Shown: positions 26,795 to 36,134 of the stretch, one piece after another
How positions within the stretch are numbered: position 1 is the stretch's first letter
Layout of the letters: each line of letters starts with the position of its first letter
NCBI GenBank assembly: GCA_963170155.1
Contig: CAUJGP010000024.1
Span: forward strand, 186,001 to 250,000
DNA from: Bdellovibrionota bacterium
Lineage (GTDB): Bacteria > Bdellovibrionota > Bdellovibrionia > Bdellovibrionales > Bdellovibrionaceae
Length of the DNA: 64,000 nt
Reading direction: 5' to 3'
The notes under the pieces: model-generated
The model's input: the letters and a program-made list of their open reading frames with translations, nothing else
Told to the model about the DNA's origin: nothing
Databases searched by the model: none
Program-made: the position numbers and the translations under genes

Positions 26795-28636
26795 TTAATA
26801 GGGGCCGATTTTGTGTTCTATTTGCTGGGCTCCTTTTTGATACTTGGGAAGATTTAAAATCATTTTATAAGTTATAATTTCTTTCAATTTTGTGGTGTTA
26901 GGGCCTAAAACAACTCCCCCTTTTGAAAGATCAAAATAAATCATTTTTAGTTGTAATTCATAAATTCGGACGACTGAAAGAATTTGATCCAGTAGCGAAT
27001 CGGTTTTTTCAGTTGCTGCACTCAAATAATCATACAGTAAATTAAAGTTTTTATTTTTGCAGATTTTTTGAGAGTGTGGGTTTGTATTCGCAGTATCTTT
27101 CATTGGGTCAAATAAAGATAAGCAAGGATCAAGTTCATAAGATGTTGGTATTGCGTGATTGTTTGCCTTGAGATTGAGGACTTGATCAAGGGTGGGATTG
27201 TTCCATATTGGGTTTAATTGTTCAATTTGAGTCCAATTTTTTTGGCGGAGCAATTGATCAATAACAAGATATTGAAAATTTTCGGAAATGACACTTTCTT
27301 CAATTTGTGGTCGAAAATCGTTAATGATATCGAGTTTTTTTTGGCCTTCGTTTTCTATTATATATTGGGCGAACAGAATTTCATTATTTAAATGAATTTC
27401 GTGTCTTTCAAAAAATGCAGGATGAATATTTGAGGTATGAGATTGAAATCGATTTAAAATAGTTTGATAGGAAGAATCTTTGGTTGAAAGTTTATTGAAT
27501 TCATTGCGGTCGGATACGGTATTGTAAATCAAAGGTTTTTTGTCGTAAATGACAAGCCATTGGTCGTCGCGTAGAGAGTATCGTGGGGAAGAGTTGAGAG
27601 ACCAAATTCCCCATGAAGATTCAATTAAAATTGTTTTGTCATTCAGTTTAGGGTCACTTTTTCCTCGGATTAAAGGCAATAAACTAACGCCAGATAAAAG
27701 AGGGTCTGTTGAAGCGGATATAGATTGGTTTTTAACATTAAAAATTTCAAAGAGTGTGACTCCCAAGTCTTGAAGACTCACATGGGCATCGACTTTCCAT
27801 TGATGTGGTATTTCTTCTCTTCCTTTGGGAGGTTTAATAAAAAGGGGAATTGCGACATTTTCTGAATATAAGTTGGTTCCTGGTAATTCATAAAGCCTCG
27901 ATGGATTCGTCGTGCCATTGAGACCGGTTAAGATAATGAAGCTTTGATCCCAGACTTTGCTTTTTTTTAAAAAAGAGAAAAAAGAAAATAAATTTTCATC
28001 AATTTCTTCTAGTTGGCCATCAACGCCCCGAGGTCTAGGTTCAAGAAGCTCCGTTTGAGTGATCACTTGCGGATAAAGCAAATCAGCAACATGGATCACG
28101 GAAAAATAAGATTTGTTTTTAACTTCAAAATTCAGCCAATGTTTAAAAATTCGAATGGAATCAGAAATGGGGCGGTAAAAGTTTTTATTATTTAAATCAT
28201 AGTTGTCATGAAAGTTTTCGAAGCCTTGATGCAATCTTGAGTACCGCTTAACGGTTGGAGCTGATGCGATAAAAAGGGTGCTGACGTCTCTGCGATAAAG
28301 GTCTTCAGGAAGAGTTTCTATTTTTGCTTGGAGAAAGGTATGAACGTTATCACGCAGTCCATTGGTTAAAGGAGCGACGCCTGTCAAAATAGAACCTAAG
28401 CCGGCTTGAGAGAGAGGGGACGTGGTGTAAGCATGTGTAAAGCGTACAGCTTCATTACAAAGAACCTGAAAACCAGATCGTTCCGTATCTTCAAAGGGGT
28501 GGCAAGAAAAGGAACTTCCGGAGAGTCCTTCGACAGCAATGACTAAGACAGAATTTGATCCTGTTGATTTTTTCTGACAGGAACAAAGATTAACGATAAA
28601 TAAAGTTAATAGAAGGCTAATCATACCGAGGTGCAT
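26795..28636 (-). CDS. sulfatase-fold lipoprotein with degraded active site
   Basis: A 613-residue protein with a lipobox (VNLCSC, lipidated Cys20) and an alkaline-phosphatase/sulfatase-like N-terminal domain. The first metal site appears as VIAVEGLSG (Glu36). The nucleophile segment C-x-P-x-R is here T72-S-P-L-S76, followed by the usual SILTG. The second metal-ligand loop, normally TSDHG, reads T237-GLNG, losing both Asp and His. A C-terminal region of about 250 residues is helical and unknown. It is therefore probably not an active sulfatase and may bind its ligand or act as a structural surface protein. It is monocistronic, ending at the shared terminator after groEL. Confidence 0.7.
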   Translation of the reverse strand: MHLGMISLLLTLFIVNLCSCQKKSTGSNSVLVIAVEGLSGSSFSCHPFEDTERSGFQVLCNEAVRFTHAYTTSPLSQAGLGSILTGVAPLTNGLRDNVHTFLQAKIETLPEDLYRRDVSTLFIASAPTVKRYSRLHQGFENFHDNYDLNNKNFYRPISDSIRIFKHWLNFEVKNKSYFSVIHVADLLYPQVITQTELLEPRPRGVDGQLEEIDENLFSFFSFLKKSKVWDQSFIILTGLNGTTNPSRLYELPGTNLYSENVAIPLFIKPPKGREEIPHQWKVDAHVSLQDLGVTLFEIFNVKNQSISASTDPLLSGVSLLPLIRGKSDPKLNDKTILIESSWGIWSLNSSPRYSLRDDQWLVIYDKKPLIYNTVSDRNEFNKLSTKDSSYQTILNRFQSHTSNIHPAFFERHEIHLNNEILFAQYIIENEGQKKLDIINDFRPQIEESVISENFQYLVIDQLLRQKNWTQIEQLNPIWNNPTLDQVLNLKANNHAIPTSYELDPCLSLFDPMKDTANTNPHSQKICKNKNFNLLYDYLSAATEKTDSLLDQILSVVRIYELQLKMIYFDLSKGGVVLGPNTTKLKEIITYKMILNLPKYQKGAQQIEHKIGPY

Positions 28637-28715
28637 GGTGGGATGATATCTTGACCTTATTGAGAGAGCCAGAAATAATTGTAAATCTAAACAAAATCAT
28701 GGAGGGACAAAAGGT

Positions 28716-29345
28716 ATGTTAACAGAGCGTTTCTTAGCCGTTGCGCAAATTGGGGATCAATTTGTTCTTTGGTTGTTGGTGGTTTTAAGTATCGTAAGTA
28801 TTGCTCTTATTTTAGAACGCCTTTTCGTCCTTCGTTCTGTGAGTTCACAAAGCGAAAAAGTGAGAGAAAAAGTTAAAATTGCCCTCAGCAGTCAAAATTA
28901 TGAAATTGTGGAAGAACTAGGAAAAGACGTTACAACCCTTGAAGGGCGGGCTTTGAATTATGGTTTAAAACATGTGAAAGAATCAGGGTCTAAAGGACTG
29001 GAGGAGCTTTTTAATTCCATTATGCTCATTGAAAAGCCGGAACTTGAAAAATATTTAAGTTTTATGGCAACGATTGGATCCAATGCTCCCTACATCGGTC
29101 TATTGGGAACGGTCATGGGGATCATGAAGGCTTTCCACGATCTTTCGGTCTCTTCAGATGCTGGTCAGCAGACAGTGATGGCGGGCATATCCGCTGCATT
29201 GGTAGCAACGGCAGCGGGTCTGTTTGTCGCGATTCCGGCTGTTTTAGCATATAATTATTTTTCTAAAAAATCGAAAGGGATACTTCAAAACCTTGATTTG
29301 ATGAAGGAGCTTTGTCTCTCTTTAGCAAAAAAGCGCGGCTTATAA
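28716..29345 (+). CDS. exbB: MotA/TolQ/ExbB proton channel subunit
   Basis: Inner-membrane energy-transducing channel of 209 residues with three transmembrane segments (QFVLWLLVVLSIVSIALILE; NAPYIGLLGTVMGIMKAF; a segment ending VAIPAVLAYNYF). The family motif around TAAGLFVAIPAVLAYN is present. It works with ExbD or TolR-type partners to use the proton gradient. It is followed 19 bases later by exbD. No tonB or tolA gene is adjacent. GGAGGGA precedes the ATG at 28716. Confidence 0.92.
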   Translation: MLTERFLAVAQIGDQFVLWLLVVLSIVSIALILERLFVLRSVSSQSEKVREKVKIALSSQNYEIVEELGKDVTTLEGRALNYGLKHVKESGSKGLEELFNSIMLIEKPELEKYLSFMATIGSNAPYIGLLGTVMGIMKAFHDLSVSSDAGQQTVMAGISAALVATAAGLFVAIPAVLAYNYFSKKSKGILQNLDLMKELCLSLAKKRGL

Positions 29346-29364
29346 ATACAAAAAAGGATAGGCA

Positions 29365-29778
29365 ATGGGATCATCTCAATGGAATAATAATGATGAAGGC
29401 GCTATTTCAGATATCAACGTTGTCCCTCTTGTGGATATCATTTTAGTTGTTCTCATTATATTTATGGTGACGGCACCTATGATTATGAAGCCAAGCATTC
29501 CTGTTAATTTACCCAAGGCTTCGAGCGGAGAAAGTTCTGAAAAAACACCTTTTACCATCACAATGGCTGGTGATGGACGTATGTTTTTAAATGACAAAGA
29601 AACAGATTTAGCTGGAATTTTAACAGCAGCCCAATCGGAAGCACAAAAAAACCCAGAGGTTCAAGCTGTTATTTCAGCGGATAAAGAAGTGGCTCATGGC
29701 AAAGTGGTTTCAGTGATGGACGCCGTTAAGCAAGGCGGAATCAAAAAATTTGCCATTTCTATCGATAAAAATAAATAA
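29365..29778 (+). CDS. exbD: ExbD/TolR-family energy transducer
   Basis: A 137-residue single-pass inner-membrane protein. The N-terminal AISDINVVPLVDIILVVLIIFMV contains the functional Asp of the transmembrane helix, followed by a periplasmic domain with PEVQAVISADKEVAHGKVVSVMD. It pairs with the preceding ExbB-type protein to power TonB-dependent transport, or Tol/gliding-type functions. It is the last gene of the two-gene operon. Confidence 0.92.
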   Translation: MGSSQWNNNDEGAISDINVVPLVDIILVVLIIFMVTAPMIMKPSIPVNLPKASSGESSEKTPFTITMAGDGRMFLNDKETDLAGILTAAQSEAQKNPEVQAVISADKEVAHGKVVSVMDAVKQGGIKKFAISIDKNK

Positions 29779-29843
29779 AATATAGTTATAATTGATTTTA
29801 AATTCTATGAGTTGAGGTAAAAGGGATTTTTAATCAAAATTCT

Positions 29844-29878
29844 CTGTTATTTCATAAGCATTGTTAATGAAATAACAG
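29844..29878. terminator. 12-bp perfect inverted repeat overlapping a stop codon
   Basis: CTGTTATTTCAT (29844-29855) and ATGAAATAACAG (29867-29878) form a perfect AT-rich stem around an 11-base loop. It includes the last codons and stop of the minus-strand gene at 29864 and lies 66 bases after exbD. It may terminate exbBD, or act as a DNA-level site. Confidence 0.5.
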
Positions 29879-31120
29879 ATGACATTTGTTATTTGAAGGC
29901 AGAGGAAACCATTTTACCAAAAAAGCTTCAATATCTGCAGATCTTCTCTTCATAAATGGGGGACCGACTGAATATAAAATAGCGCCTGTACCGAGAAGCA
30001 ACGCAAAGGAAACATAGGAGGCGGGAACACCTGTCATAGAGCCTGCGACGCCGAGAAAAGATAAGATGGATCCTAAGAAAGAGAGAGTCTTTTTTGCTTT
30101 GGATATTTGCCCCGATAAATGGGGTTTGAGAGTTTCTAGATCATTTGCTTTTTTGAAAACTTCTTTATTATAAAAACCCTGCGAGGCGATTGATTTTGCT
30201 GCTGTTGCAAAAAGATTTTCCGTGATAGGAATATGAGTGAAAAACATAGCTAATTGAATAACGCTCAAAAAGGTTACTTCCAAGAGAGCCACTTTTCCGA
30301 AGCTTTCAATTTCGTTTAAGCGGGCTTCAGTTTTATGCAACTGGGCTTTATTTAATTGGGCATCAATTTTTTCGAGTTGAAGGTTTTCCTTGTGAGATAA
30401 AAGGTTTAATTTTTTTGCCATCGAAGCTAAATAAACAGAATTTGTTATAATTTTTGAAAAAGCTTCTGTATTATATTGAATGGCGCCGGTGATGGCACCG
30501 GCAAGAAGTCCTACCAAGAGAGCGTTTTCGAGAGGGCTTCCGTATTGATGGATAATGCTTGTTGTAAGAACTGTGGTGCCTGTTAAAAAACGCACAACAG
30601 TCAATTTTGCATTGTAATCTGTGATCCAATTTTTTGTTTTCTCTTTGAAATCAAATAAAACTTCTTTAAAAATAAAAGATCTTTTTGGATAAGTGGAAGA
30701 GCCCATTGTTTTCAGTGCCTGATGTGTCGGTTCTTCAAGAGGGTGCTGCTCTTGGCTGCTGGGCTTGAGTTTGACAACAATGATAGGGTGAGATTCTTTT
30801 GTGGAAAGCTCATCAGCATTAGATGTCCGTTCTTTTGAACCCTCTTCCAATAGTTGAGGCTGAGATTCGCTTTTAATGAGGTCTATAATTTGATTGAGGT
30901 TCTCTGGGTTCGCACTATAAGTGACAACTTCGAGCACTGGAGGTTTATCTTGTCCGTTGGGATTTGTAGTGTTGGGATGCGCTAATAGTCTTATTTCAGA
31001 GAGGGAATTTATATCGTTGTTATTTGAGTTTTTTGACAAGTCACCTGAAGCGCTGATTGTCATAGGATGAAAGATAAGGACAAAAACTTGAAAAATGATC
31101 ATTATTTTGTGAAAGCTCAT
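29864..31120 (-). CDS. membrane protein of unknown function
   Basis: Not recognised. The 418 residues begin with a signal peptide or anchor (IFQVFVLIFHPMTISASG), then a polar, Asn/Ser/Glu-rich region to about residue 150 that looks disordered. Next come four or five hydrophobic segments with Gly and Ala (VVRFLTGTTVLTTSIIHQYG; NALLVGLLAGAITGAI; VTFLSVIQLAMFF; FLGSILSFLGVAGSMTGVPASYVSFALLLG). Between them is a Lys/Glu/Gln amphipathic helix (HKENLQLEKIDAQLNKAQLHKTEARLNEI) typical of coiled coil. It is probably an inner-membrane protein with a periplasmic arm. No pathway link is visible. Confidence 0.6.
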   Translation of the reverse strand: MSFHKIMIIFQVFVLIFHPMTISASGDLSKNSNNNDINSLSEIRLLAHPNTTNPNGQDKPPVLEVVTYSANPENLNQIIDLIKSESQPQLLEEGSKERTSNADELSTKESHPIIVVKLKPSSQEQHPLEEPTHQALKTMGSSTYPKRSFIFKEVLFDFKEKTKNWITDYNAKLTVVRFLTGTTVLTTSIIHQYGSPLENALLVGLLAGAITGAIQYNTEAFSKIITNSVYLASMAKKLNLLSHKENLQLEKIDAQLNKAQLHKTEARLNEIESFGKVALLEVTFLSVIQLAMFFTHIPITENLFATAAKSIASQGFYNKEVFKKANDLETLKPHLSGQISKAKKTLSFLGSILSFLGVAGSMTGVPASYVSFALLLGTGAILYSVGPPFMKRRSADIEAFLVKWFPLPSNNKCHLLFH

Positions 31121-31311
31121 TCGAGTTCAATCCTTCAATTTTATATTCTTTATGGAATCATTGTACTAATCTATGACTCAGCAATAAATATGCCTTCGAC
31201 AGGAGTTGGGAAATCCTATTAAATCAGATTTAAAGACGAGTATCGGTGATTGGATTCTTTTTAAAGGTGGACTACCAAAAGTGGGCATCGGGCTGTCAAA
31301 AAGTTAACAGT

Positions 31312-31336
31312 TACAAACTTCTTTCTGAAGTTTGTA
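31312..31336. terminator. stem-loop terminator after lipB
   Basis: TACAAACTTC and GAAGTTTGTA form a perfect 10-bp stem with a five-base loop, 23 bases past the lipB stop on the minus strand. A T-run on that strand appears about nine bases beyond it. It likely ends the lipA-E2-lpd-lipB transcript. Confidence 0.6.
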
Positions 31337-31359
31337 CATTGCTTTTACTGCAGAGACAC

Positions 31360-32082
31360 TTACAGGCGTTTTTGCAGATATTTCGTCAGTAAATTTATAA
31401 TATGTTCACGATTGGGAGGTGTCCCTAGAAGCTCTTCGATGCTCGTCATGATGGAAGGGCTAAATCCACAAGGTTTAATCCCTTGGAAGGCTTTGGGATC
31501 ATGTTCAACATTGAGAGCTGCTCCATGAAAGGTAATCCAATGGCGGATTGATAAGCCTAGAGAAGCGATTTTTCGATCTCCCACCCAAACGCCTGTCTCT
31601 TCTTTTTTGGCGGGTTCTTGATGAGTAACATTCAGTGTATTTGAATTGGTTTCATTTGAGAATGTTTGAGATTTTTCGCTCTTTTCTTCAAATTTTCTTT
31701 GGTCGCTTTTACCTTGAGCTTCTATCCCAAAATCTCTCAAGGTATCTACAATCGCTAATTCAAATTGTCTGAGAAAAGATCCCACATCGGAGGGTGTTCG
31801 TTCTTTGGATGCATGATAGAGGGGAATAATCGGGTAAATCATTAGTTGATTGGGTCCGTGATAGGTCGCTCTTCCTCCGCGATTGATTTCATAAACGGGC
31901 CCATCCCAATGGGTGATATCACCTTCTTGGGTGGCTCTCCCTTTGGTGACAAGGGGTGGGTGGGTGCAAAAAATAAGAGTGGGAGGACTTTGTTTCTGGT
32001 GGACTGACTCCACTAGTAATTCTTGTTTTTGAAGAGCCTGGGTATAATTAATGAACCCCCAGTTTTCAAAGGCGAAATCCAT
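31360..32082 (-). CDS. lipB: octanoyltransferase LipB
   Basis: Moves octanoate from acyl carrier protein to lipoyl domains. Family blocks are FCTHPPLVTKGR, EINRGGRATYHGPNQL, KIASLGLSIRHWITFHGAALNV and the catalytic-cysteine segment GIKPCGFSPS. The 240-residue length exceeds the usual ~215 because a polar, Lys/Glu/Ser/Asn-rich insertion of about 35 residues (starting near residue 122, DQRKFEEKSEKS..) sits before TGVWVG. It overlaps the lpd stop by one base, so both belong to one operon with lipA and the E2 gene. Confidence 0.94.
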   Translation of the reverse strand: MDFAFENWGFINYTQALQKQELLVESVHQKQSPPTLIFCTHPPLVTKGRATQEGDITHWDGPVYEINRGGRATYHGPNQLMIYPIIPLYHASKERTPSDVGSFLRQFELAIVDTLRDFGIEAQGKSDQRKFEEKSEKSQTFSNETNSNTLNVTHQEPAKKEETGVWVGDRKIASLGLSIRHWITFHGAALNVEHDPKAFQGIKPCGFSPSIMTSIEELLGTPPNREHIINLLTKYLQKRL

Positions 32083-33539
32083 TAAGGATGAACTCCGCCT
32101 GTGGACTTAGTATTTTTTGTCAGAGGTTTTTGGATAATATGAATGGCATGTCCCAGGGTTGCTTCCGCGGCTTCCATCATGGTTTCACCGAGAGTGGGGT
32201 GTGGATGAATCGTGAGAGCAAGGTCTTCAAGGCGAGCTGCCATTTCAATTGCAAGAGCGGCTTCTGAAATAAGATTGCTGGCCTCGGGGCCAACAATGTG
32301 CACTCCTAGCACGATATGAGTATCCGCAGTGGCAATGATTTTTACGAAGCCTTCTGTTTCCATCATTGAGACGGCGCGGCCATTGGCCCCAAAGGGAAAC
32401 TTAGAAATGAGCAAATTTTTGTGACCTTTTGCTTGAGCTTCTTCTTCTGTCATACCGGCAGACGCGATTTCTGGGTCAGTGAAAACAACGGCAGGAATTG
32501 TTTTGGCATCAAACACACGATTCATACCTTTGAGAATTTCAGCGACCATGACACCCTCATGACTGGCTTTATGAGCCAGCATAGGTTGACCGACGAGATC
32601 ACCAATCGCATAAATATGAGGAATATTGGTTTGGCGCTGAGAATTGGTTTTAATAAAACCCCGCTCATCTATATTTAGACCGATTTCTTTCAGATTTGCT
32701 TGGTCAGAATTAGGACGACGCCCGACGGTGACGAGGAGTTTGTCACAGGTGAGAGTTTGTACTTTCCCTTCCACATCGATTGTGACTTCTATTCCATTGG
32801 ATGTGCGTTTTTGTTGAGTGGCTTTAGCATTCAAAAGGACTGTAATGCCATTTTTTTTCAAACGACGGCTCACAACTTGTGAACATTCGGCATCAACCAC
32901 CCCTGCCAGGAGGCTCGAATTAAATTCTACGACAGTGACTTCGGCTCCAAGTTTAGCCAGGTAGCTGCTAATTTCTAATCCAATGTAGCCGCCACCAATG
33001 ACCACGAGTTTTTTCGGTACGGCATCCAGAGCGAGAGCTCCCGTTGAGGATAAAATATTTTTTTCATCAAAAGTAAAACCTGGAATTTCTACAGGTCGTG
33101 ATCCCGTTGCTAAAATGAATTTTTGTGCTGAAAAAGTTTTTGTTCCTTCTTTGGAAGTCACTGTAATTTCTTTATCAGTCTTAAAGCGAGCCTCTCCTTT
33201 AATAATCGTTACATTATTACCTTTGAGAAGTTGGCCAACACCACCAGACATCTTAGCAACCACACTGTCTTTCCAAGAAAGAAGCTTTTTCATGTTCACT
33301 TTAATGGGGCCTGAGATTTCAAATCCCATCTCGGGAGCATCATGTTGGGCGCGGTGTAAAAAATGGCTGGCAGAAATCATGGCTTTAGAGGGAATGCATC
33401 CTACATTGAGGCAAACTCCTCCAAGAGCTTCTCGTTCTATAATCGCTGTTTTAAATCCAAGTTGAGCCGCGCGAATGGCAGCGACATAACCTCCGGGGCC
33501 AGATCCAACAACAATAACCTCAAAATTTTGTGAAGACAT
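32082..33539 (-). CDS. lpdA: dihydrolipoyl dehydrogenase (E3)
   Basis: Flavoprotein that reoxidises dihydrolipoyl groups of 2-oxoacid dehydrogenases using NAD. The 485 residues carry the FAD motif VGSGPGGYVAAIRAAQLG, the redox-active disulfide GGVCLNVGCIPSK and the NAD motif VIGGGYIGLEISS. The C-terminal His-Glu dyad is in HPHPTLGE, followed by the dimer interface. It lies 44 bases downstream of the E2 gene and overlaps lipB by one base. Confidence 0.97.
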   Translation of the reverse strand: MSSQNFEVIVVGSGPGGYVAAIRAAQLGFKTAIIEREALGGVCLNVGCIPSKAMISASHFLHRAQHDAPEMGFEISGPIKVNMKKLLSWKDSVVAKMSGGVGQLLKGNNVTIIKGEARFKTDKEITVTSKEGTKTFSAQKFILATGSRPVEIPGFTFDEKNILSSTGALALDAVPKKLVVIGGGYIGLEISSYLAKLGAEVTVVEFNSSLLAGVVDAECSQVVSRRLKKNGITVLLNAKATQQKRTSNGIEVTIDVEGKVQTLTCDKLLVTVGRRPNSDQANLKEIGLNIDERGFIKTNSQRQTNIPHIYAIGDLVGQPMLAHKASHEGVMVAEILKGMNRVFDAKTIPAVVFTDPEIASAGMTEEEAQAKGHKNLLISKFPFGANGRAVSMMETEGFVKIIATADTHIVLGVHIVGPEASNLISEAALAIEMAARLEDLALTIHPHPTLGETMMEAAEATLGHAIHIIQKPLTKNTKSTGGVHP

Positions 33540-33583
33540 AAAATAACCTCTTTCTCTTTGGCGATATAGATTTATTGGCGTTT

Positions 33584-34927
33584 TTAAATCATATCGGCCA
33601 TTAAAACACCGGGCTGTTCAATGCGCTGAAAGAAAACTTTTAAAAAGTTTGCGGCTACCGCGCCATCAATCAAGCGATGATCGGCTGTAATTGTAAAGTT
33701 CATGGCTTTAATCACCTTGAAATCATCATTTTCAAGAATCACTTTATCTTGGATTTTGTACATACCTAAAATGGCAACTTCAGGATGATTAATGATGGGA
33801 GTTGCATAAGTTCCGCCAACCGATCCAATATTGGTGATGGTGATGGTCGCTCCTTTCATTTCTTCCGGCTTCAGTTTACCTTCACGGGCCCGTTTAGAAA
33901 GATCAATAATCTCTTTGCTGATCTCAACGATAGTTTTTTGATCCGCATTTTTAATCACAGGTACGACTAATCCGTTTGGCGTGTCAGCAGCAAAGCCAAT
34001 ATTGAAGTATTTCTTGTAAACAATTTCTTGAGAAGCGTCGTCAATAGAGGCGTTGAATTGAGGAAAGTGTCGAATGCTGGCAATTAAAGCTTTCATCACG
34101 AAGGGGAGATAAGTGATTTTAGTCCCTTCCTTTTCTGCGAGGCCTTTAAGGCTTTCACGTAATTGAACAAGCTGACTGACATTGGCTTCATCCATTAATG
34201 TAAAATGAGGGATGATTTGTTTTGCCATTTGTAAGTTTTCAGCAATTTTCTTTCGAATCCCACGAAGAGGAATTCGTTCCTCAACTGCGCCAACAGGTCC
34301 TTGGTAGGCTTGACGAGGGATATTAATGCTGGAGGTTGTTGCCGATGTCGTGGTTGGAGCGGCATGTGTTTGATTTTGTAAAATATCTTCCCGAGTGACT
34401 CTTCCAGCAAGTCCACTTCCCTTAAGTTGATTGATATCGACGTTCATTTCTCGAGCCAAGCGACGAGTTGCAGGAGTTGCAAGAACATGAAGATCCGCAG
34501 GTGGTAATAGAGTCTTTGTCTCCTGACGAGTCGTATTGACTGAAGATAATCCTGCTGAAGCTAGATTCGCAGATGGAGGAGGTGCGACTGTTGCTGTGGT
34601 CCGACCATTCGCGGTAGGAGCTGTTGGTGTGTGAGCATTCGATTTTGCGGAAGACGGAGTGGGATGTACGGATGCGCCAGCAGGAGCTCCTGCAGCTTCA
34701 AGCTCAACAAGAACTTGTTCAACTTTAATCACATCGCCTTCTTTAGCTTTTAAAGCTTTTACAGTTCCAGCAGTGGGAGTTGGGACTTCGACAGTAGCCT
34801 TATCGGTCATAACTTCAACAATGGATTGATCTGCTTTGACAAGATCGCCCACCTTAACAAGCCATCGGACCAATTCTCCCTCGGTAACACCTTCACCAAT
34901 TTCTGGAAGTTTAACTTCTATGGACAT
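33584..34927 (-). CDS. pdhC: 2-oxoacid dehydrogenase E2 (dihydrolipoamide acyltransferase)
   Basis: Core acyltransferase of a pyruvate- or branched-chain-type dehydrogenase complex. One N-terminal lipoyl domain occupies residues 1-78, with the lipoylated lysine in EVMTDKATVEVP. A long Ala/Pro/Thr linker leads to a peripheral subunit-binding domain (ATPATRRLAREMNVDINQLKGSGLAGRVTREDI). The catalytic domain has the active-site DHRLIDGAVAANF (His and Asp). Whether the substrate is acetyl or a branched acyl group cannot be decided, since no E1 gene is present. Its start overlaps lipA by 17 bases. Confidence 0.93.
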   Translation of the reverse strand: MSIEVKLPEIGEGVTEGELVRWLVKVGDLVKADQSIVEVMTDKATVEVPTPTAGTVKALKAKEGDVIKVEQVLVELEAAGAPAGASVHPTPSSAKSNAHTPTAPTANGRTTATVAPPPSANLASAGLSSVNTTRQETKTLLPPADLHVLATPATRRLAREMNVDINQLKGSGLAGRVTREDILQNQTHAAPTTTSATTSSINIPRQAYQGPVGAVEERIPLRGIRKKIAENLQMAKQIIPHFTLMDEANVSQLVQLRESLKGLAEKEGTKITYLPFVMKALIASIRHFPQFNASIDDASQEIVYKKYFNIGFAADTPNGLVVPVIKNADQKTIVEISKEIIDLSKRAREGKLKPEEMKGATITITNIGSVGGTYATPIINHPEVAILGMYKIQDKVILENDDFKVIKAMNFTITADHRLIDGAVAANFLKVFFQRIEQPGVLMADMI

Positions 34928-35843
34928 TTTGTTGCTCCTGTTCCTTTAATCGATTTTTATTTATAACACCCTTCATGAAGAACTCACCAGCACGATAAGA
35001 ACTTCGCACCAGAGGCCCTGAGGCTACATAGAGAAAACCCATGCTTTCGGCGATCTCTTGCCATTTTTTAAAGGCTTCTGGTGTTACATATTTTTCCACC
35101 TTTAGATGTCTTTCTGTGGGCTGTAGATATTGTCCGAAGGTAACGACATCACAGTCAATAGATCTTAGATCTTTCAACGTTTGCAGCACTTCCGGATCTT
35201 CTTCTCCCAGGCCGAGCATGAGAGATGTTTTGGTATAGCGAGAAGGATCTTTCTCTTTAACAGCCTTTAAAACGCTCAATGATTGTGCATACCCAGCGCG
35301 AGGATCCCTGACTTTCTTTTGAAGGCGCTCTACTGTTTCTACATTGTGAGCAAAAACGTCTGGTTGTGCCTCAACAAGAAGATCGACGAGAGGTCTCTCT
35401 CCTCTAAAGTCAGGAGTAAGGACTTCTACAATAAGTCGAGGTGAAAACTTTTTAATAGTTTTGATTGTACGAGCGAAATGATTGGCTCCTTGATCAGGAA
35501 GATCATCACGATCAACACTGGTGAGGACAACATATTCTAAATTCATTTGAGAGATGGAGTACCCTACTTTTTCAGGTTCCATCTCATCAATTTTACCTCG
35601 TGGATTTCCAGTTTTAACAGCACAAAACTTGCATCCTCGAGTGCAAACTTCACCCATGAGCATAAAGGTGGCAGTTCCTCCTCCCCAACATTCGCTAATG
35701 TTTGGGCATCGAGCTTCTTGGCATACTGTTGCGAGTCCTAGAGAGGATAACATACCTTTGATTTTATGGTATTCGCCACCTGAGGGAGCTCGAACTTTGA
35801 GCCATTCCGGTTTGGCAGTACGAGGTTTAGAGTTCGATTCCAT
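34911..35843 (-). CDS. lipA: lipoyl synthase
   Basis: Radical-SAM enzyme inserting two sulfurs into octanoylated lipoyl domains. The auxiliary cluster cysteines are in CQEARCPNISEC and the radical-SAM cluster in CTRGCKFC. The family's terminal Ser motif, SGPLVRSSYRAGEF, is present. The 310-residue length is normal. It is the first gene of lipA-E2-lpd-lipB and overlaps E2 by 17 bases. Grouping insertion, attachment and target proteins suggests coordinated supply of lipoate to the complex made from the same mRNA. Confidence 0.97.
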   Translation of the reverse strand: MESNSKPRTAKPEWLKVRAPSGGEYHKIKGMLSSLGLATVCQEARCPNISECWGGGTATFMLMGEVCTRGCKFCAVKTGNPRGKIDEMEPEKVGYSISQMNLEYVVLTSVDRDDLPDQGANHFARTIKTIKKFSPRLIVEVLTPDFRGERPLVDLLVEAQPDVFAHNVETVERLQKKVRDPRAGYAQSLSVLKAVKEKDPSRYTKTSLMLGLGEEDPEVLQTLKDLRSIDCDVVTFGQYLQPTERHLKVEKYVTPEAFKKWQEIAESMGFLYVASGPLVRSSYRAGEFFMKGVINKNRLKEQEQQNVHRS

Positions 35844-36134
35844 AAGGCAAGTCTCCTTGAGGCGTTATTTATAATCCTATAGCTGGCAGTGTTAGTATAG
35901 TTTTTAAATCTCGTAAAGTTGCAGATTGTTAGGGGGTTGTTAGCGAAAAAGCAATTTATATTGTGATCAAGTCATTCTTTAAACAGTTTCTCTGGAGCCC
36001 AAGGGTTGCCATCTTGAACACGGTTCATTATTGTGAGTGAGTTTAAGGAATTATTTGAAAAAATTTCAATTATAACAAAATTTCGGATCATTTTGAACAA
36101 TCCATTATTCAGAATGGGGTTTTTAAGGAGCGTT

